Made by a program: the position numbers and the translations under genes. The notes below the pieces were generated by a model that saw nothing but the letters and a program-made list of their open reading frames with translations, was not told the origin of the DNA and searched no databases. A stretch of DNA of 64,000 nt from positions 39,921,001 to 39,985,000 of the forward strand of contig CM056726.1 in assembly GCA_029844215.1 (NCBI GenBank), given 5' to 3'. This stretch comes from Przewalskia tangutica (taxonomy: Eukaryota; Streptophyta; Magnoliopsida; Solanales; Solanaceae). Below, one piece after another: positions 47,876-59,555 of this stretch. Within the stretch, counting starts at the first letter, position 1. Each line of letters begins with the position of its first letter.

Positions 47876-50800
47876 TGTCACGACCCGAACCTGGGCCCGT
47901 GACTGGTGCCTTACCCCGGGCACCCTAGTGATACAACATCAGAGTAATCAGCGGAACATAAAACACATACATGAAACAAATGAAGTACAAAACAGTAATC
48001 TGAGGAAAACTTGCCTGAGGCATATATATAAATAACAACTCTTACAAATGAACAGTTTAATCCTTTTTACAAACCCTGCCCACAACAAGATTTCATGCAC
48101 TTAAGAAATGATACGACAACAATGACGGACAGGGGCCGCCATACCTCGAATGTAAGCACCTACAACAACAGGGGACTATACCAAGATAAGCCTCCGGAGA
48201 ACCGGAGCTTTCCCAAACGCTGAACGGTGACCCTAAGAGCGAGGATCAACGATCGTGTACCTTTACTGCGGATGAACGCAGCCAGGGCGAGGTCAAGATA
48301 ACAAAAATTTAGTATGTGAAATCAAAATAACATCAGAAATGAAATCATAGTAGTCTATAAAGCGGGAGACATGTATGATAACCAAACTACGCTCACACAA
48401 GCGTAATGTCAAGTCGTGACTCACGCCTCAAAGTCATCACAATAAAACCGCACGGTAAGTATGAAGGCATAACCGACTACTAAGACCCCAGCACCACAAA
48501 TGCCATAAATCGTATCACGAGGTCTTTCTAGACCGCACTACATGATCGGCCGCCACCGCTCGCAGATCACCGCGCGTCTATTCTCGAACTCTCGCAGCCC
48601 GCATAGGTCACACACGACCCGCATGAGGTATTCCTCGAATCATGGTCCTGCATCACCGAGGTATACCCCGCATCGAGGCGCCTTAACCCCAGATCCGCCA
48701 GGCTCCCGCAACCCGCATAGTCTCAAAAGACCGCATAGTCTCAACAGACCGCATAGGAATCCCCGCGTCGTGCTAAACACCCGAATGATCAATCCCGAGC
48801 TACCGCGCTCCGCATAGTCACAAGGACCGTGACAGCCGTAGAGACCCGCATCAAGGTGGCAAGCCCTCGTATAATAAGTCAAAGGGGTATGTGATACAAT
48901 AATAGTACAACGCTTAACGCTTAACAACGTAAGCACAACAAGAATGACCCCCTTACACAACAACACAAGATACTAACACACTTAGCTTCCTCACATGTAT
49001 ACTTATCAAATCAACAAGAAAGTATAACAAGGATATCACAAACCAACACAAACAAGATATTCACACAAGGTACTTTATGCTAACAAGTTCGTATCTAACC
49101 CCAAAGTACTTCACACATTAAATCTTTAAAAGATCTGCTTTTCACATAAGTCACACAATACCCGTAGTATAAAATAGAGTGATGTCTTTTTAAGTAAACT
49201 AAAACACTTACCTTTGTAAAATCAAGTAACAACATTATTTTCCAAACGCCCAAGTTTGCCTAATTTCAAATGTTCACGCTTCTTATTTTAGAAAGGTTTC
49301 AGAGTTCAAGGTCTTATTCATTTAAGAATATAATTCTCTTTTAAACAATCTGAGAAAACATAAGCCTTATATGTGAGTAGGATATTCTTGTTTATAACAA
49401 TCTTATTACAGATGCCATGATCTAGGAAATATCATTTTGTCTCTTCTTAGTTTCTATGCAGATGGAAGTTTCTACTTGTGTTAATAATACTTAATTATTC
49501 AATACATTTTACTTTATTAACGCCGCAGTGGTTTGTCGATACACATTTGATTTCAAATCAAGAAACATTATCCCTTTTAAAATCAAATGCTCATTACTCA
49601 CGAATGAGGTTTCACACAAAATTCATATAATTTATTTAAGTTAAGTCTCTTATCTTACAAGATCAAGTCTCTTAACTTCTATAATAATTAAAATCATTCG
49701 TTTTATCTTTCTTAAGCCGTTATACCTAACTTCCCATAAAGCTAGTATAACTCTTAAGCTTTTAAAACCAAGTACACTCTTCTTTTAAAAACAGTTCTTA
49801 ATTCTCTTGAACTACTTCAAGATTATTATTATTCGCTTAAGTCAAAAGACATTGCCGCACAACTACGCTCAAATAACATACGACGCTACCGCACTACATA
49901 GTTATACACACATCATGCTAGAAGAGATAGGAAGAGGTTCACATACCTCGCGACGATTATCGACTATTAGCAAAACGCTCCACGGCTATAACCCGGCTAG
50001 CCTGGTCCACCTTCTCAAGTAGCACATGCTACTTGCAGAACATTCAACCTATACAGGTTACACAAGTCTATCAAAGTCTAGACTACTCGGTAGAATAAAT
50101 CTAGATGCAAGATCCTACGGGAAATTGGGCAGCCCTTCCCTACCCGTCAAACTACACAAGTCTACTGTAATACAGTCCTATGTAATTACAGTTCAGCTTC
50201 TGGGCTTAAGTCCAAAGACATTGCCACAACATTAAGTTCAGAACTATATATAGTATACTTCAACTATATATTCTAACATTATGTAATTTCCAATTACAAT
50301 AGAGGGACAAGATAATTACCTCGATAAGCCCATAATTATCCGAGTTTAATGTCGATCCTTAGCAAGGTTTAGCTCCAACTCCGAGCGCTCCAACCCGCTC
50401 TAAACCACCCTTAGAAGTTCTAACCAACTTCTACACAATACTCCAACGGACTATGGAGATTTTCCTAGGGTTTCGGTTTTGTGACTGACGGGAAGTATAA
50501 TAGTATTTCTGGGCTTTTCTTAAAGGTATAACCTTAGAATACTACAAGGTATACGGCTAAGGTAATTTGGGCATTATAACAATACTTTTGAGAGTATTTC
50601 TACACCACCAAGGGGGGGGGGGTATTATACTAAAGCAACAAGGCTAGTGGGTACCCCACTGCCAAGACCTCAAAGGAGGGGAGGGCGCTCGCCAAAGGGG
50701 GGGGGAGGCTTAGGACGAACTCAACACAAGGGGAGGGAGAAGGAGAGCTTTCAAGACTTAGGCAAATATTTGGATGAAGAAGTCTTCACTAAGGGGGGTA

Positions 50801-51197
50801 TTTATAGGTCAAGTGAAGGCCAACCAATGGCCAAGATCTTGCCATGCTATGCAAGTGTAGGGCCAAGATCTTTCCAAGTGCACACTAGCCAACTAACACA
50901 AAAATATCCTACCAACCCTTGACCACAATGGCCAACTTTCGCCACTACACTATCACCAAGGTGTCCCAATGAGAGGTGACAAGTGTCGCCTCTTGTTGGT
51001 CCAAAATGTTTCGCCTCTCGGAAAAATCCGCAAAAATAAAAATGGCATAGTCGGAAATTCCCTACGAAAGTCGTGGAAAACGCTTCACTAAAAACGACTC
51101 TAATCGGGTGTTGTGCACAAAATTAAATCGCCAAGCCTACTTGAAGTTCGAATTTCCTACGCACGTCCGCGCGCATATACCGGAAATACGGTATAAC
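47876..51197 (-). repeat. 3' LTR of D2
   Basis: A 3.3-kb LTR with TATA box (minus) at 50799-50806 and G-runs on the + strand at 50612-50705 (C-rich leader). Pyrimidine and polypurine signals abut its inner edge. Modules with CCGCATAGT and GAGGTATTCC at 48600-48850 are the reverse of those in B, C and LTR1. Confidence 0.9.
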
Positions 51198-51990
51198 ATT
51201 CTCCCCTCCTTAGAAACATTCGTCCCGAATGTTCCTTCTAAGTCTCAAAACAAACGCGCGCCAGTATAGTCTTCACTACTATTCTTACGAGAACAAACCT
51301 GCCACATCTGGCCACAGAAACACCCCCGCGAAATACTTACATCCAAGTCCACGAGGAAACACCTCTAACATCACCAAAATGATACTACTTTGTCACTTTG
51401 TCGCGAGCCTTGCTCGACGACTCCAACAAATGGTACCGGCCGCATGCGATCATCAAGCCGCCGTGACACTCGACTTACCACATTTCGATATCGCTTTAGT
51501 ATCCAAAACTCGGGGTTACTATCTCTGAACGTGGGCATCATTTACTGGGAACATTCTGGATGGATCTTCGATACTTTCCCGAACATAACAATACGAAAGA
51601 CCGGACGTCCGGCCTCCTAAGTCGGACGACAAATGCTAACATATAGGCAACCTGGCCTATTCTTCACATGAACTCACAAAGGCCCAAGTAACTCGGGCTA
51701 AGTTTCCTCTGTTTCCCAAAGCTCGTCACACTCGATCGGGGTGGTACTTTCAAGAAGACCGACCCAACTCAACTCTGCGTCGCCGCCGATTATCCGCACG
51801 ATTCCTCCGAGCTGCCGAACTTCTTCTAGACAAGCTTCACTAACCACGGCTGCCGAACAAGCTCAACCGATCGGTCAACCTTGCCAACATCGAACCAATC
51901 GGCCGCAACTTACACTTCCGCCTTTACAAGGCTTCATAAGGCGACATCCGAACACCGCAATGGTAGCTAAAACACTTCTCTACAGAGACA
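51198..51990 (-). pseudogene. Decayed integrase C-terminus in D2
   Basis: Read on the minus strand, 51990 to about 51640 matches 43678-44010 of C1. The MSPYEALYRRKCK segment, a PIG segment and the stretch before GPY/F can be traced through many frameshifts. The rest, to about 51260, is too decayed to place a chromodomain with confidence. The palindrome AACATTCG/CGAATGTT (about 51217-51235) and purine tract follow before the LTR. D2 therefore kept the very end of pol, while most of pol is missing. Confidence 0.7.
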
Positions 51991-52754
51991 ACCATCCCCA
52001 CAACTACCCCCAAATCCAAACACCGCCCGAGGGCGAATGCGATTCGAGACTCACCGAGTCCTTAACCATGCCTCGTAAAACTTCCAAACAAAAGCGGTAT
52101 CTCGGGCTCCACTGTCGCCATAAGGTGAAGCGTAGGCACCCGTGCAGCCTTACAACCTTTCGATGTATCAACACCGCCGAGTGAATGGTCCCGATCAAGA
52201 ACACGATGGGCTGCCCCATCGCCCGACCACCGTCGAACGCATCCACGAACTCGTGACGGTTAACTAAACTTGGGCCTAACACCCTCGTGACCTACCACAA
52301 GCGGGACCACCACAACCGCACCCCACCACCAAACATGCCGCGGGTTGACCCGCAACGCGTGGCCTCAACCCGACCCTAAGCGCGCAAAATACTATCTCCC
52401 GAAGGAACAATCTCACTAAACATGTTACGAAAACCTAGCGGTCTTCTTAGCTCAACTACCCTCTTTCATTCCACACTACTAGGGACCTATCCCAAACATA
52501 GCTCACGTGCACTAGGCACCCCGATAAGGATCAACATAACCATACGTCTTTTACTCTAGATGACCTTACCTCAAGGTCTCTACGTAACAAGACTCTAAGG
52601 TTTACACCTTCTCTATCCCCCCAATTCTTACTTGGTTAACTAACCAGGATTTCTAATCACAACTAACACAAAGCACTTAAGGTATACTCACCTTATCACA
52701 TAAACAAAACTCTAGAGGGTTAAAGATATATCTATATCTACTGCTTCACTCCCC
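51991..52754 (-). mobile_element. Internal non-coding block of D2
   Basis: It includes the shared GGTCACGAGGGTGTTAGGCC block at about 52275-52295 on the minus strand, plus sequence I cannot assign to any retroelement domain. No long open frame is conserved with D1. Confidence 0.5.
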
Positions 52755-53494
52755 TTAGTCGTTCTAATCAAACCTGCCTGCAGGCGATACCGGAGGAGAT
52801 GACAAACTACCCACCGATCCTGAAGGCTAAGTCCTCCTACAAGGACACTCTTCGATACCAGACCCTGACGGTCATAGGTACAACAAGTACCAACCTAAAA
52901 GATGACATTCCCCGGGATGACATCTGTCACACTGTGAACCGGAAGCCCTGGAGTTCTAACCAACTCCTGCATACCCCGAACGTCCTGAAATTCGTGGAAG
53001 ACCACTCGCGACCGATGGATGTGCATAATCAAATCTGGCGAGGTGACTCGCCAAAGTTACCAAAGGACTTGCCGCTCGCCCTCTTCTCGTTGTCCTTCGT
53101 TAACCCGCCGATCTCTACGCTTTCTCGGCTGCGCATAAGCCCGCATACGTGCCATGCTCAAGACTAATCAAGGATTACTCTTGCACAATCTTCTCTTAGG
53201 TAGTCATCAAGACTTGCGTACAACGGTATACTCTTTGTAGCCAAATCCATAGCTAGTAATGTGGTCGCCTTCGCAATCTAAATTCTCTGCTTCGCCGTGG
53301 AATCGAAGGTTCAAATATCATGGCCGCAGAGGAATCGCCGCCGCTGCTAAACTCATTGGGCTAGTGATGTCGCAGAATCCCCAAACGAAGCACCTAACTC
53401 AGTGATGATTGGGCTCGTGCCCTCAGAACCCTCAACTCTACTCGCGCCTCCGCCGCTTCGCCTCCTGGGCCCGGGTTGCCCTACGCGGAGGCAT
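52755..53494 (-). pseudogene. gag remnant of D2
   Basis: The start codon is at 53492-53494 (MPPRRATRAQEA), about 190 bp from the primer site as in its relatives. The remainder is heavily frameshifted; a basic linker near 53050-53110 is still visible. At 0.74 kb it is much shorter than B gag, so the capsid core is largely deleted or unrecognisable. Confidence 0.65.
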
Positions 53495-54303
53495 AACGGT
53501 AAGGGAAAGAAATACGTTTAGAGGGTCCAATTTACAACACAGCTCTAAGGCACGATCTCAGAGTGAGAAGAATAGAAACCAATCCTAAATATCCTATAGC
53601 CTCCTGATTATTGGCGTGGTGCACAACACACCGATAATCAAGACTTCATCGATACGGTCTGTAGACACTTTCCGAGGATTAACTGCTCTGATACCACTTT
53701 TGTCACGACCCGAACCTGGGCCCGTGACTGGTGCCTTACCCCGGGCACCCTAGTGATACAACATCAGAGTAATCAGCGGAACATAAAACACATACATGAA
53801 ACAAATGAAGTACAAAACAGTAATCTGAGGAAAACTTGCCTGAGGCATATATATAAATAACAACTCTTACAAATGAACAGTTTAATCCTTTTTACAAACC
53901 CCGCCACAACAAGATTACGCACTCTAAGAAATGATACGACAACAATGACGGACAGGGCCGCCATACCTCGAATGTAAGCACCTACAACAACAGGACTATA
54001 CGAAGATAAGCCTCCGAGAAACGGAGCTTTCCCAAACGCCAATCGTGACCCTAAGAGCGAGGATCAACGATCGTGTACCTTTACTCGCGGCATGAACGCA
54101 GCCGGGCGAGGTCGATAACAGTACCGAGTATGTGAAATCAAAATAAATCAGAAATGAAATCATAGTAGTCTATAAAGCAGGAGACATGTATGATAACCAA
54201 ACTACAGTTCACAATAAGCAGTAATGTCAAGTCAGGGACTCACGCCCTCAAAGTCATCACAATAAAACCGTACGGGGTAAGTACGAAGGCATAACCGACT
54301 ACT

Positions 54304-55641
54304 GGAGTTTATAGTTCTGGCGGTCCTTCGAACCGCATAGATGACGTGACTACTGGGCAGGATCAGGAGGCAACATCGCATGGGGTTACAGGTATATTTC
54401 GATTCTTTTGAATCATAGGTACATTGATAGATTCAGATTTCGCCCTAGCGTATATGTTTTCCCTTTGTTGCTAGCTGTTGTAAAGTGATAGTACCCCGAG
54501 AGGTAGGGATACTTTGATTAGTAAAGTGAAAAGTTAAGAATGTTGACAAGAATGATAAAGTGAACTGAGACTATAGTTGTGTAGGGTTCACAAGTTGTAA
54601 TTACCCCGTAACAGTGTAAAGACCAATAGGGAAGGATGTACAGTAGAAATACTTTGGCCTATGTGACGAACCTCTAGTGAATAGGGGGATAGAATGAAAA
54701 GTTAAGTGTGACGATGGGTCCGGTTAGGGACTCATTTCGGGTCAACCGATAGTATGGAATGGGTGATGTCAGTTGGAGATGGTCCCGCTATGTGATAGGG
54801 TCACGAGGATGCAAGGCCCAAGTCTAGTTAATCGTTGTACGAGCTCGTGGACGCGTTCCACCGGAATCAGGTCGTAAGGGCCGAGAAGAGCCTTAGCGGA
54901 AATTCAAATAACACGATGGCCAAGTTTGCATAGTAACTCCAAGGAATGGGGAACATAAGCAATATTTGAAATTTTGTACGTATGCTCAAATAAGTTTGGA
55001 AGTACGAGAAATTATGACAAGTAAGAAAAGGAAGAAACAAGGGTTAAAAGAACTATAGTGATTATAGTTATGAGTAATGAAGGTACGTAGAGAAAATTTA
55101 TTTTAGGCCATGAGTGGAGGTTAATAATGATGATACCCACGCCTTAGATTCAGTAACACTGTCCATAGGTGCTCATGATGGAGATACTACTAGTATTAGA
55201 GTTTACACCGGTTGGTAAACTAAGCTAGGCAGATTATGGGTTCATGTCCCAACTAGTTGGGTAACTTAGTGAGACAGAGAAGGGAAGTAACACGGGGGAA
55301 ACACATCAGTTAGCTGAATAGGAGTCCGAATGAAGGATTCAGATAGTGTTATTCCCATGACTTAGAATACGACAGGGTCGTCCCTTTATGCGGGGAAAAA
55401 GGAAGTAACCTCTAGAAGATTCCATTTTTGATAAGACTGTAACCTTCGAGTTTTGTGAGAAGGGACCGCGGATGGAAGGCACATTGTTATTTTTACGTAT
55501 GTTATGTAGTGGCCATGTGTGGCATCGTTGGTCTTGTGGAGTATTGATTGATAGGCATAGTAAAGAGATTATGCCGGAGTTTGTATAACTTGACAACCGA
55601 CTAAGAACATTCGGGGACGAATGTTTCTAAGGGGGGAAGAA
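54304..55641 (+). mobile_element. A3 internal region, right end
   Basis: It begins inside gag (GGAGTTTATAG, as at 59449) after the deletion junction, passes the decayed protease start (QDQEATSHG-like), then the conserved non-coding region. The palindrome AACATTCG-GGGA-CGAATGTT is at 55606-55625 and the polypurine tract AAGGGGGGAAG ends just before the LTR at 55642. It is near-identical to 59449-60783. Confidence 0.85.
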
Positions 55642-58492
55642 TGTTACACCCCGTAACTCCATGACATGTATAAGAGAATAGATGCGAGAACACAAGACTT
55701 GTGAATGGGTACGAAGGGAAAAATTATTTTTTCGACGGAAAATCTTCCGAACGTCGGAAAGGAAAAAGGTTTGTTAATGAGAATTGGATTCTCAAAAAAA
55801 TGCACTATTTCAGGATTATGGAACTTATTAACATTATGAAAATTTATTTTTACGGATTTGGTTACGTGGGGCCCACCCGAGAAATTATACGTTTTGTGGG
55901 GCCCACGAGTGTTACAGAACTTTATGGACGAATGGGAGGGAGACACGTGGCACCCCCCCCCCCACATGGTCTTGGACGAAAATTAACAAGGGTAGAATGG
56001 TCATTGACCAATGTAGAAGATCAAGTCTTGCTAGCTTGAGATAATTGACCAAGTCAACTTGCCACTTGGATAGTTATCTAAGTATTCTTCATCCTAGCCA
56101 CCCATATGTTGTAATCTAAGCCCTCCGTTGTGTTATTTATACACACTAGTGCAAGACCAAGTCTTCAACACTTAGAAAAATTAGAGAACCTTGTTCTTCA
56201 CTTAAGAGCTCTCGGGTTTGAGAAAAGTTCCACACAAATTTTTTGTAATTTTGGTTCATTATTTACAAGACTTTAACCCAAGGTCCCTAAGGGTATTGTA
56301 AGGATATCTCAATAGAAAGATTTCGGAAAAACGACGTTTTCACGTTAGTCGCAAGGCGAAAACCTAAGTCGTTTTCATAGTCTTGGATTGGAAATGGAAG
56401 AGAAGTTGGTTGTGAAAAGGAAGTAGTTTCCAAATTTTTTGGATAGTGCCTTAGTTCTAAAACCTAAAGGTTGTTATAACGGCTTTAGGGGAGTCAAATG
56501 AGTGATTTACTTAATTGATTTAAAAGAGGAGAAATGACGTGATTTAAAGTGAAGTAACTTGTTCTAAAGGTGTGAGTTACTTGAGATTTAAAAGTAGAAG
56601 AAACTTGATTTCTAAAGTTAAGAAACTTGATTTCTAAAGTTAAGAGACTTGAAGTATTTTGAAAGTATATAATACTTGGTTTTAAAGGTATAAGTTTCTT
56701 GGTTATAAAAAGAATGAATTTGTTTAAAAACCATAAAGGGTTATAACGGCTTTATGGGAAGTTGGTTATAACGGCTTTATGAAAGGTTAAGAGAGTTGTC
56801 TATTTTTGATTAATAGGCATGAGTTGCCTAGATTTTGAAAATTGAAGTTACTTGGTTTCAAATTCTTGAAATGAATTTCTAAAGGTGTAGTAACTTAATT
56901 TGAAAAATAGACATGCCTTGATACTACGGGTGTTAGTATCTTGGGGTTTTATATAAAAAGGAGTCTTTTGAAAAGAATGGAAGTACGTAGTACTGAGGGT
57001 CCGTATTTTTATATAAAACGAAAGTGCCTTGAGTTTATAAAATGAAATTTATTTTAGTATGATAATGAAAGTCTAAAGATTTTATGAACTTGCCTATGTG
57101 TGCTTGTGATAGCCTTTGAGTGCAAGTATTATATTTTTACGTTGCCGCGACTCTCGGGAAGTGGTCACGACTGTGAGTTTAATCGACGCATCGACGGTGA
57201 TGTGGGATTCCACGGGTATGCTTCCATTATGATTGATCCTTGGACATTCTTACACGATGTGGGATTCCGGCACGCGACCGTGACGCGTTAGATTCTGATT
57301 ATTTGTATTACTCCTTAGACATGCTTACACAATGTGGGATTCTGGGGCATGTGACCTGGAGGCGGGTTAGATTCCCGGATTTGTTTGTATTACCCCATGG
57401 TCTTGCTTATACGATGTGGGATTCCGGGGCATGCGACCATGTTGGATATTATTATTCCATGGACTAGCCCTCCATGAGATTTAGGGACGCAGGATGGTCC
57501 GCAGAGAAGCTTCAGATTTGCCCCGATCATGGGTCAGTCGTAGGATGGATCGTAGATAGCTTTCGTACTTGCCCCCGCCGCCTATTGCACGCTTTGGTAC
57601 CAGAGGCTCCGTAGATAGCTTTCGCACTTGCCGGCCATATCTCGTGACGACAGTGGATCCGTAGTTAGCTTTCGTACTTTCCCGCAAGTTGTTGACGCAG
57701 CCGGATCCGTAGTTGGCTTTCGACTTGCCCCGCCGCTTTATGACGCAGCCGATTTGGTGGTTCGATTTCCTACTTGGCCCGTACAGTTTTTAGGACACAG
57801 GTGGGACTTGGAGTTCATGTATACTTATTGGTGTTATATTATATCATGGATCGCCGGCGATGAGGCGATTCCACGGGCATGGTTGATATTATGGGCGTGA
57901 GACCCATATTTATATTTGAGTAGTGACTTTGAGGGCATGCGTCCCTGACTTGATATGACTGCTTATGTATTGTGTACTGTAGTCAGGCTATCATACATGT
58001 CTCCTATTTTTGTATAGACTGTTATGATTTCATTACAGTATTTTCAGTTCACATACTTGGTACATTCTTCGTACTGACCTCCTTCGGGGGGCTGCGTTCA
58101 TGCCGCATGTTTAGGTGCGCAGTTTGGTGATCTGTAGGTGTAGGACCATGCTCCGAGTTTTTGGATAGCTCCATCTGTTCATGAGTTTATCATTTTGGTA
58201 TATATCCTTCAGTACAGGCTTTTATACTGTTATGGGTACGGCGGGGCCTTGTCCCGTCATAGTTCAGTATAACTCTTAGAGGTCTGTATTCATATGTGGG
58301 ATTGGACTCATGTACAATGTAGTGCCTTTTATTATGTATGTTATATGGCAGCCTTGTCGGCCTTTCCCTTTCATGTACATTGGTTTTTTTTTTAAAAAGG
58401 TGTTGTGTAGTTCCGCAGTTTACTTGCGTCAGTTAGGTAGAAGAGTGCCCAGGTAGGGCACCAGTCACGGGCCAGGGGTTCGGGGCGTAACA
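55642..58492 (+). repeat. Family A LTR, central LTR of the right array
   Basis: It serves as 3' LTR for the copy to its left and 5' LTR for the copy to its right. TATA box at 56134-56141. About 1.0 kb present in the LTR at 60784 is missing at about 56416, where GTTGTGAA joins AAGGAAG. It ends GGGGCGTAACA, with A for the usual G. Minisatellites at 57190-57470 and 57480-57770. Confidence 0.9.
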
Positions 58493-58495
58493 GAG

Positions 58496-58507
58496 TGGTA
58501 TCAGAGC
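58496..58507 (+). other. Primer binding site (initiator Met tRNA)
   Basis: Intact TGGTATCAGAGC three bases after the LTR end. It is the reference for the altered family A sites at 2784 and 6163. Confidence 0.95.
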
Positions 58508-58697
58508 AGTCAGTCCTCGGAATATCTATAGACCGTGTCTAGTAGAGTCTTGATTATCGGTGTGTTGCGTGCCACACCCATAAACAGGAGGCTACAGGAC
58601 ATTTAGGAGTTGGTTTCTATTCTTCTCACTCTGAGATCGTGCCATAGAGCTGTGTTATTAAGATAATTCCTCTCTGACGTATTATTATGTTACAGCT

Positions 58698-59555
58698 ATG
58701 CCTCCAAGGAGGGCAACAGTCGCCCAGAAGGGCAAAACAGTAGCAGGAGCTACCAGTCAGACTCAGAGAGTTGATAGGGCTCATGCCCAGGGTATACCGG
58801 ATGTTGTGCCGCAGTCGGCGAGTTCTTCTGCGCCAGGTTTTGAGGCCCCAAAGACCGTGAGCCTCCATTTTCTCGCCAGGGAAGACTACAGGGTCATAAG
58901 GGAAGCAGTTATGTTATTGACCAAGATAGCGGTGCTACAGTTTCATCAGTAAGAGGTTATTAGGCCAGTACATACAGGTGTACAGAGGGTAGAGGGCCAA
59001 CGCGGAAATCATCGTAAGAGGGCTAGACCGGTTGGTTATCCTGGTGAGTTTTTGGACGAGCAGCCTCAACAACGAGTGAGATATTCATCCCAGTACATAC
59101 CCCCGCAGCTCACAGGTGGGAGACTTGACCCCACAAGGTATTTAAGAGCCGGTCCGAGCTCCAGGGTTCGAAGTTCTCAGAGCAGCAGAGGATTTTCTCA
59201 GTCGAGGCCAGTTATTCCTCAGTGTTTCCGATATAGTAAGCGTCATATGGGGAAATGTCGTTATGGCACAGGTGTTTGTTTTTATTGTGGCCGTCCGGGC
59301 TATATACTAAGAGTATGTCCTTTTAGAAAGAGCACCGGTGAGGTGGATCAGCCTATGAGGCCGATAGTTTGTTCCCTTTCCTCCACAGCTTTGCGCTTCT
59401 GCAAGGTGGTATTCGATGTCACCACCAGCCGTGGTAGGGGTCAGGGTGGAGTTTATAGTTATGGCGGTCCTTCGAACCGCATAGATGACGTGACTACTGG
59501 GCAGGATCAGGAGGCAACATCGCATGGGGTTACATGTATATTTCGATTCTTTTGA
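58698..59555 (+). pseudogene. Family A gag without capsid core
   Basis: A single reading frame of 286 codons with one internal stop (TAA at 58950-58952, where the copy at 6601 reads CAG). It starts MPPRRATVAQKGK and has an N-terminal helix-like region to about residue 84. It passes directly to a basic linker (RKRARPVGYP) and a Ser/Arg-rich stretch. The zinc knuckle CFYCGRPGYILRVC has Tyr in place of the His ligand; the 37120 copy keeps His. It ends in the first codons of a decayed protease. The capsid-like domain of B and D1 gag is absent. It probably supplied, at most, RNA binding. Confidence 0.85.

Larger units (their letters stand above)
47876..54303 (-). mobile_element. Element D2, truncated Ty3 element
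   Basis: The 3' LTR is complete (47876-51197), the internal region is 51198-53700, and only the inner 603 bp of the 5' LTR remain (53701-54303). The text then joins A3 gag at ACT/GGAGTTTATAG. The primer site on the minus strand at 53685-53696 is intact (TGGTATCAGAGC). Confidence 0.9.

Noticed and set aside
51741..52184. 147-codon + strand frame in D2
   Set aside because: The minus strand here matches the integrase C-terminus, so the + frame is a shadow.
55701..56039. 112-codon frame in the family A LTR, repeated at 60843 and partly at 25629, with a counterpart on the minus strand
   Set aside because: It lies in U3 upstream of the TATA box, is open on both strands and is shared only because the LTRs are near-identical. 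No domain is visible.
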